From Ignavibacteria bacterium (GTDB lineage: Bacteria; Bacteroidota; Ignavibacteria; Kapaibacteriales; UBA4661), in contig CANHDJ010000028.1 of the NCBI GenBank assembly GCA_947459425.1, positions 1-44,656 of the forward strand: a DNA stretch of 44,656 bases, given 5' to 3'. Both the position numbers and the translations under genes were made by a program. Positions 43,259 through 44,656 of this stretch are shown here, one piece after another. The notes beneath the pieces were generated by a model. That model ran no database searches and was not told the origin of the DNA. It saw only the letters and a list, made by a program, of their open reading frames with translations. How positions within the stretch are numbered: position 1 is the first letter of the stretch; every line of letters begins with the position of its first letter.

Positions 43259-43656
43259 GGCGGCACACGTGGAAGCGACCGAAGCGGTGTCCGTAGTCCG
43301 ATAGTAGTCCAAAAGTTAGCCAAGAGTGTACCAATAATTCGGGTTTTCTCCACAGCAAAGGCTTAATCGTATGCGAAGTGTTATTCAAAAACTTTACCCT
43401 AGCAATTAGTTCGCCCTGGTTTGATTCAGTGGGAATCAGCATCCAAATAATGGTCGTATCCTAAAAGTGTTGCTTTGGCTTAATAGAGGGGTTTGAGATG
43501 CCACCGCTTTTTTGGACAGGTAAGCAGTTGAAATTTCTTGACCAACTGAAATCATTTAGAACCACAGAGTCAATATCCGCATCTTTACTCATGCTCAAAA
43601 AAAAGCCCACTTGGAAAACTATACTTCCAAGCGGGCAATGATTACGAGCAAAAAAT
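43259..43656. other. Intergenic region, about 400 bases, after the toxin gene
   Basis: Between the convergent MazF-like gene and the SecB-like gene. Apart from the terminator at 43597-43636 I see no feature. Short minus-strand frames at 43224-43442 and 43461-43724 have no recognisable motif and no coding look. Remnants of a lost gene cannot be excluded. Confidence 0.55.
43597..43636 (-). terminator. Intrinsic terminator of the SecB-like gene
   Basis: On the minus strand GCCCGCTTGGAA pairs with TTCCAAGTGGGC (12 positions including one G-U), with an eight-base loop and eight T at once after it (43604-43597). It begins 20 bases after the stop codon of the SecB-like gene. Confidence 0.88.
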
Positions 43657-44133
43657 TTAGGCAGGGTCGAGTTGTTGTACACCCTTTGGAGGCTGCGGAG
43701 GTTCATACTTGTCCAACTTCCCATTAAAAAAATGGATGGGTAGTGTGATTGGACCGATTAAAGAACCTGCATTCGTTGTTACGGAACTGATAAACGCTCT
43801 GATGTATGGAAACATAATCGCGGCAGCGTTGATATGCGTAAATGTCTCGTGTGTGGTATCATCCACCTCGCCCCGAAAAGCAAACTTGCCGACGGCAGAC
43901 AACGAAATGGTAAAAAATCCTTCGGCTTCAAGTTCTGTTTCCATGAGTACCGAAAACTCATGAGTATTATCATCCGGCGGCAGAAGCAGTTTCGGCGTGA
44001 TATTTACCTTCACAGGTGTTTCTCGGTCATATTGCCGTTGTACGTTGAAATGGAAATCAAAAATTTCTATTCCTTCAAACGCAAGTGCTGTATTTTCTTG
44101 AATTTCAGGCATAACGGTATCCATTAACAGCAT
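43657..44133 (-). CDS. SecB-like chaperone
   Basis: A 158-residue SecB-fold protein. The strongest match is the C-terminal part, AAIMFPYIRAFISSVTTNAG followed by TLPIHFF, which corresponds to SecB's conserved 'LFPYAREVISDLVTRGGFP..L.L.PVNF'. The N-terminal beta-sheet region is less conserved (FEGIEIFDFHFNVQ). SecB proteins hold exported proteins unfolded; a second class works as the chaperone of toxin-antitoxin-chaperone (TAC) loci. The ATG at 44133 follows the stop codon of the 94-residue gene directly (TAAATG), so the two are translationally coupled. That coupling fits the TAC-like class better than housekeeping SecB, but this is inference. A terminator follows. Confidence 0.82.
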   Translation of the reverse strand: MLLMDTVMPEIQENTALAFEGIEIFDFHFNVQRQYDRETPVKVNITPKLLLPPDDNTHEFSVLMETELEAEGFFTISLSAVGKFAFRGEVDDTTHETFTHINAAAIMFPYIRAFISSVTTNAGSLIGPITLPIHFFNGKLDKYEPPQPPKGVQQLDPA

Positions 44134-44418
44134 TTATGCTGCTGCAAGGTAGGAATATCGTGAACTATCACTAACCACAATGCTATTTGTAGAAATAGTA
44201 TTCAGCCAATCGTGATAGAGTTCGGGTGCTTTCGGCGGTACAAATTCGTCGGACACAGCCTTTAAGATATGAACCTCATTCGCATTATTATCCTGAGATT
44301 CAAGTTCTTGCCATGAACGACGACGCTCATTGTACCATTCAGCCAATGATTCAGGGGTTTCGCGGTCTAATGCCTCGCGTATGCGGCGTTTGGTTTCTTC
44401 AAGATTAACGGTAAGCAT
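44134..44418 (-). CDS. Small protein of unknown function, partner of the SecB-like chaperone
   Basis: A 94-residue protein that I do not recognise; the ATG at 44418 (MLTVNLEETKRRIREALDRE) is preferred over the TTG at 44427. The N-terminal half is highly charged and helical (ESLAEWYNERRRSWQELES), the middle is acidic, and the C-terminus ends SSRYSYLAAA. This end resembles the C-terminus of the ssrA degradation tag (…ALAA), recognised by ClpXP. Its stop codon touches the SecB-like start codon. By analogy with TAC systems, whose antitoxins are unstable unless SecB covers a C-terminal segment, it could be the chaperone's client. No toxin motif is visible. Confidence 0.7.
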   Translation of the reverse strand: MLTVNLEETKRRIREALDRETPESLAEWYNERRRSWQELESQDNNANEVHILKAVSDEFVPPKAPELYHDWLNTISTNSIVVSDSSRYSYLAAA

Positions 44419-44537
44419 ACTTTTCAATATATTAAGAGTTATTACGGTACAGTGCTACTTTCTTCGAGAAGCGAGAAAGAACGAATAATGTCCAATGTGT
44501 ATGCAGCTAAGGAACGAGAAATAAATAAAAGCGTGTT

Positions 44538-44656
44538 TTAAGCGGCAATTCTATAATTTAATTCTGGAATACTGGCGTGTCGTTGAATTCTTTTTTCGTC
44601 GACTTCGCTTTTACCTGTTTTTATTCCTGTCTGATATTCTTGCAAGTGAATTCTGA
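44538..44656 (-). CDS. C-terminal end of an unknown gene at the right edge
   Basis: The last 38 codons of a minus-strand frame that runs off the window. The visible peptide ends KRIQRHASIPELNYRIAA and stops with TAA at 44540-44538. The C-terminus NYRIAA resembles the ssrA-like ends (NYALAA), as does the SYLAAA end of the next gene. The spacing to that gene is about 120 bases. The fragment has no recognisable domain, and coding is supported only by the open frame and the charge pattern. Confidence 0.4.
   Translation of the reverse strand, partial: RIHLQEYQTGIKTGKSEVDEKRIQRHASIPELNYRIAA

Noticed and set aside
43224-43724. Short minus-strand frames after the MazF-like gene
   Set aside because: They overlap the toxin gene or the terminator and show no family motif.

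Overview
The window looks like chromosomal DNA of a member of the Bacteroidota/Chlorobiota (FCB) group. Two secreted enzymes end in type IX-secretion-style C-terminal sorting domains, a histidine kinase carries a 7TMR-DISM sensor, several genes have TAnnTTTG-type promoter boxes, and most start codons lack a Shine-Dalgarno sequence. The overall look fits the Ignavibacteria/Kapaibacteria side of the group, but no rRNA or marker gene is present to prove it. No tRNA, rRNA, CRISPR array or complete insertion sequence was found.

Layout. 1-584: a truncated, possibly transposase-like gene at the left edge and a small unknown gene. 585-3710 (+): a large regulator-like protein with three degenerate or partial signalling modules (pseudokinase, AAA ATPase, sigma-54-activator-like domain plus Fis helix-turn-helix). 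3726-8313 (-): M48 protease, membrane protein, FolD, then a tightly packed cassette of NUDIX hydrolase, small PD-(D/E)XK-like protein and OLD/ABC-type ATPase. 8435-13290 (-): Ndk, SucD with a histone-like Ala/Lys tail, LolC/E-type permease, PgsA, sugar-nucleotide epimerase. 13565-20474 (-): NuoN, NuoM, RNase R and an Rpn-like nuclease-fold protein. 20529-25873 (-): PhoD-like phosphatase, NAD(P)HX repair enzyme and an alpha/beta hydrolase; the first and last are predicted T9SS cargo. 25932-29662 (-): DISM histidine kinase and a single-domain response regulator flanking tyrS. 30039-32412 (+): secreted esterase and thioredoxin-TPR protein. 32534-37845 (-): an RluB-like protein with a long Gly/Tyr/Gln/Arg repeat domain, AccA, a glycosyltransferase fusion and XseB. 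38207-42476 (+): YihY-family protein, DUF4159 protein, CcmB, thioesterase and an MFS transporter. 42489-44656: a MITE-like element, a MazF-type toxin-antitoxin pair, and on the minus strand a SecB-like chaperone behind a small unknown protein ending in an ssrA-like LAAA tail, with the end of another gene at the right edge.

Much of the window is housekeeping (respiration, folate, TCA cycle, lipid synthesis, RNA decay, translation). The accessory candidates most worth attention are the ATPase/ELK-motif/NUDIX cassette (6185-8313), the SecB-like chaperone locus (43657-44656), the degenerate three-module regulator (585-3710), the RluB-like protein that lacks its catalytic aspartate and carries a low-complexity repeat domain (32534-34327), and two short inverted-repeat elements (37921-38033 and 42489-42592) that look like non-autonomous transposons.
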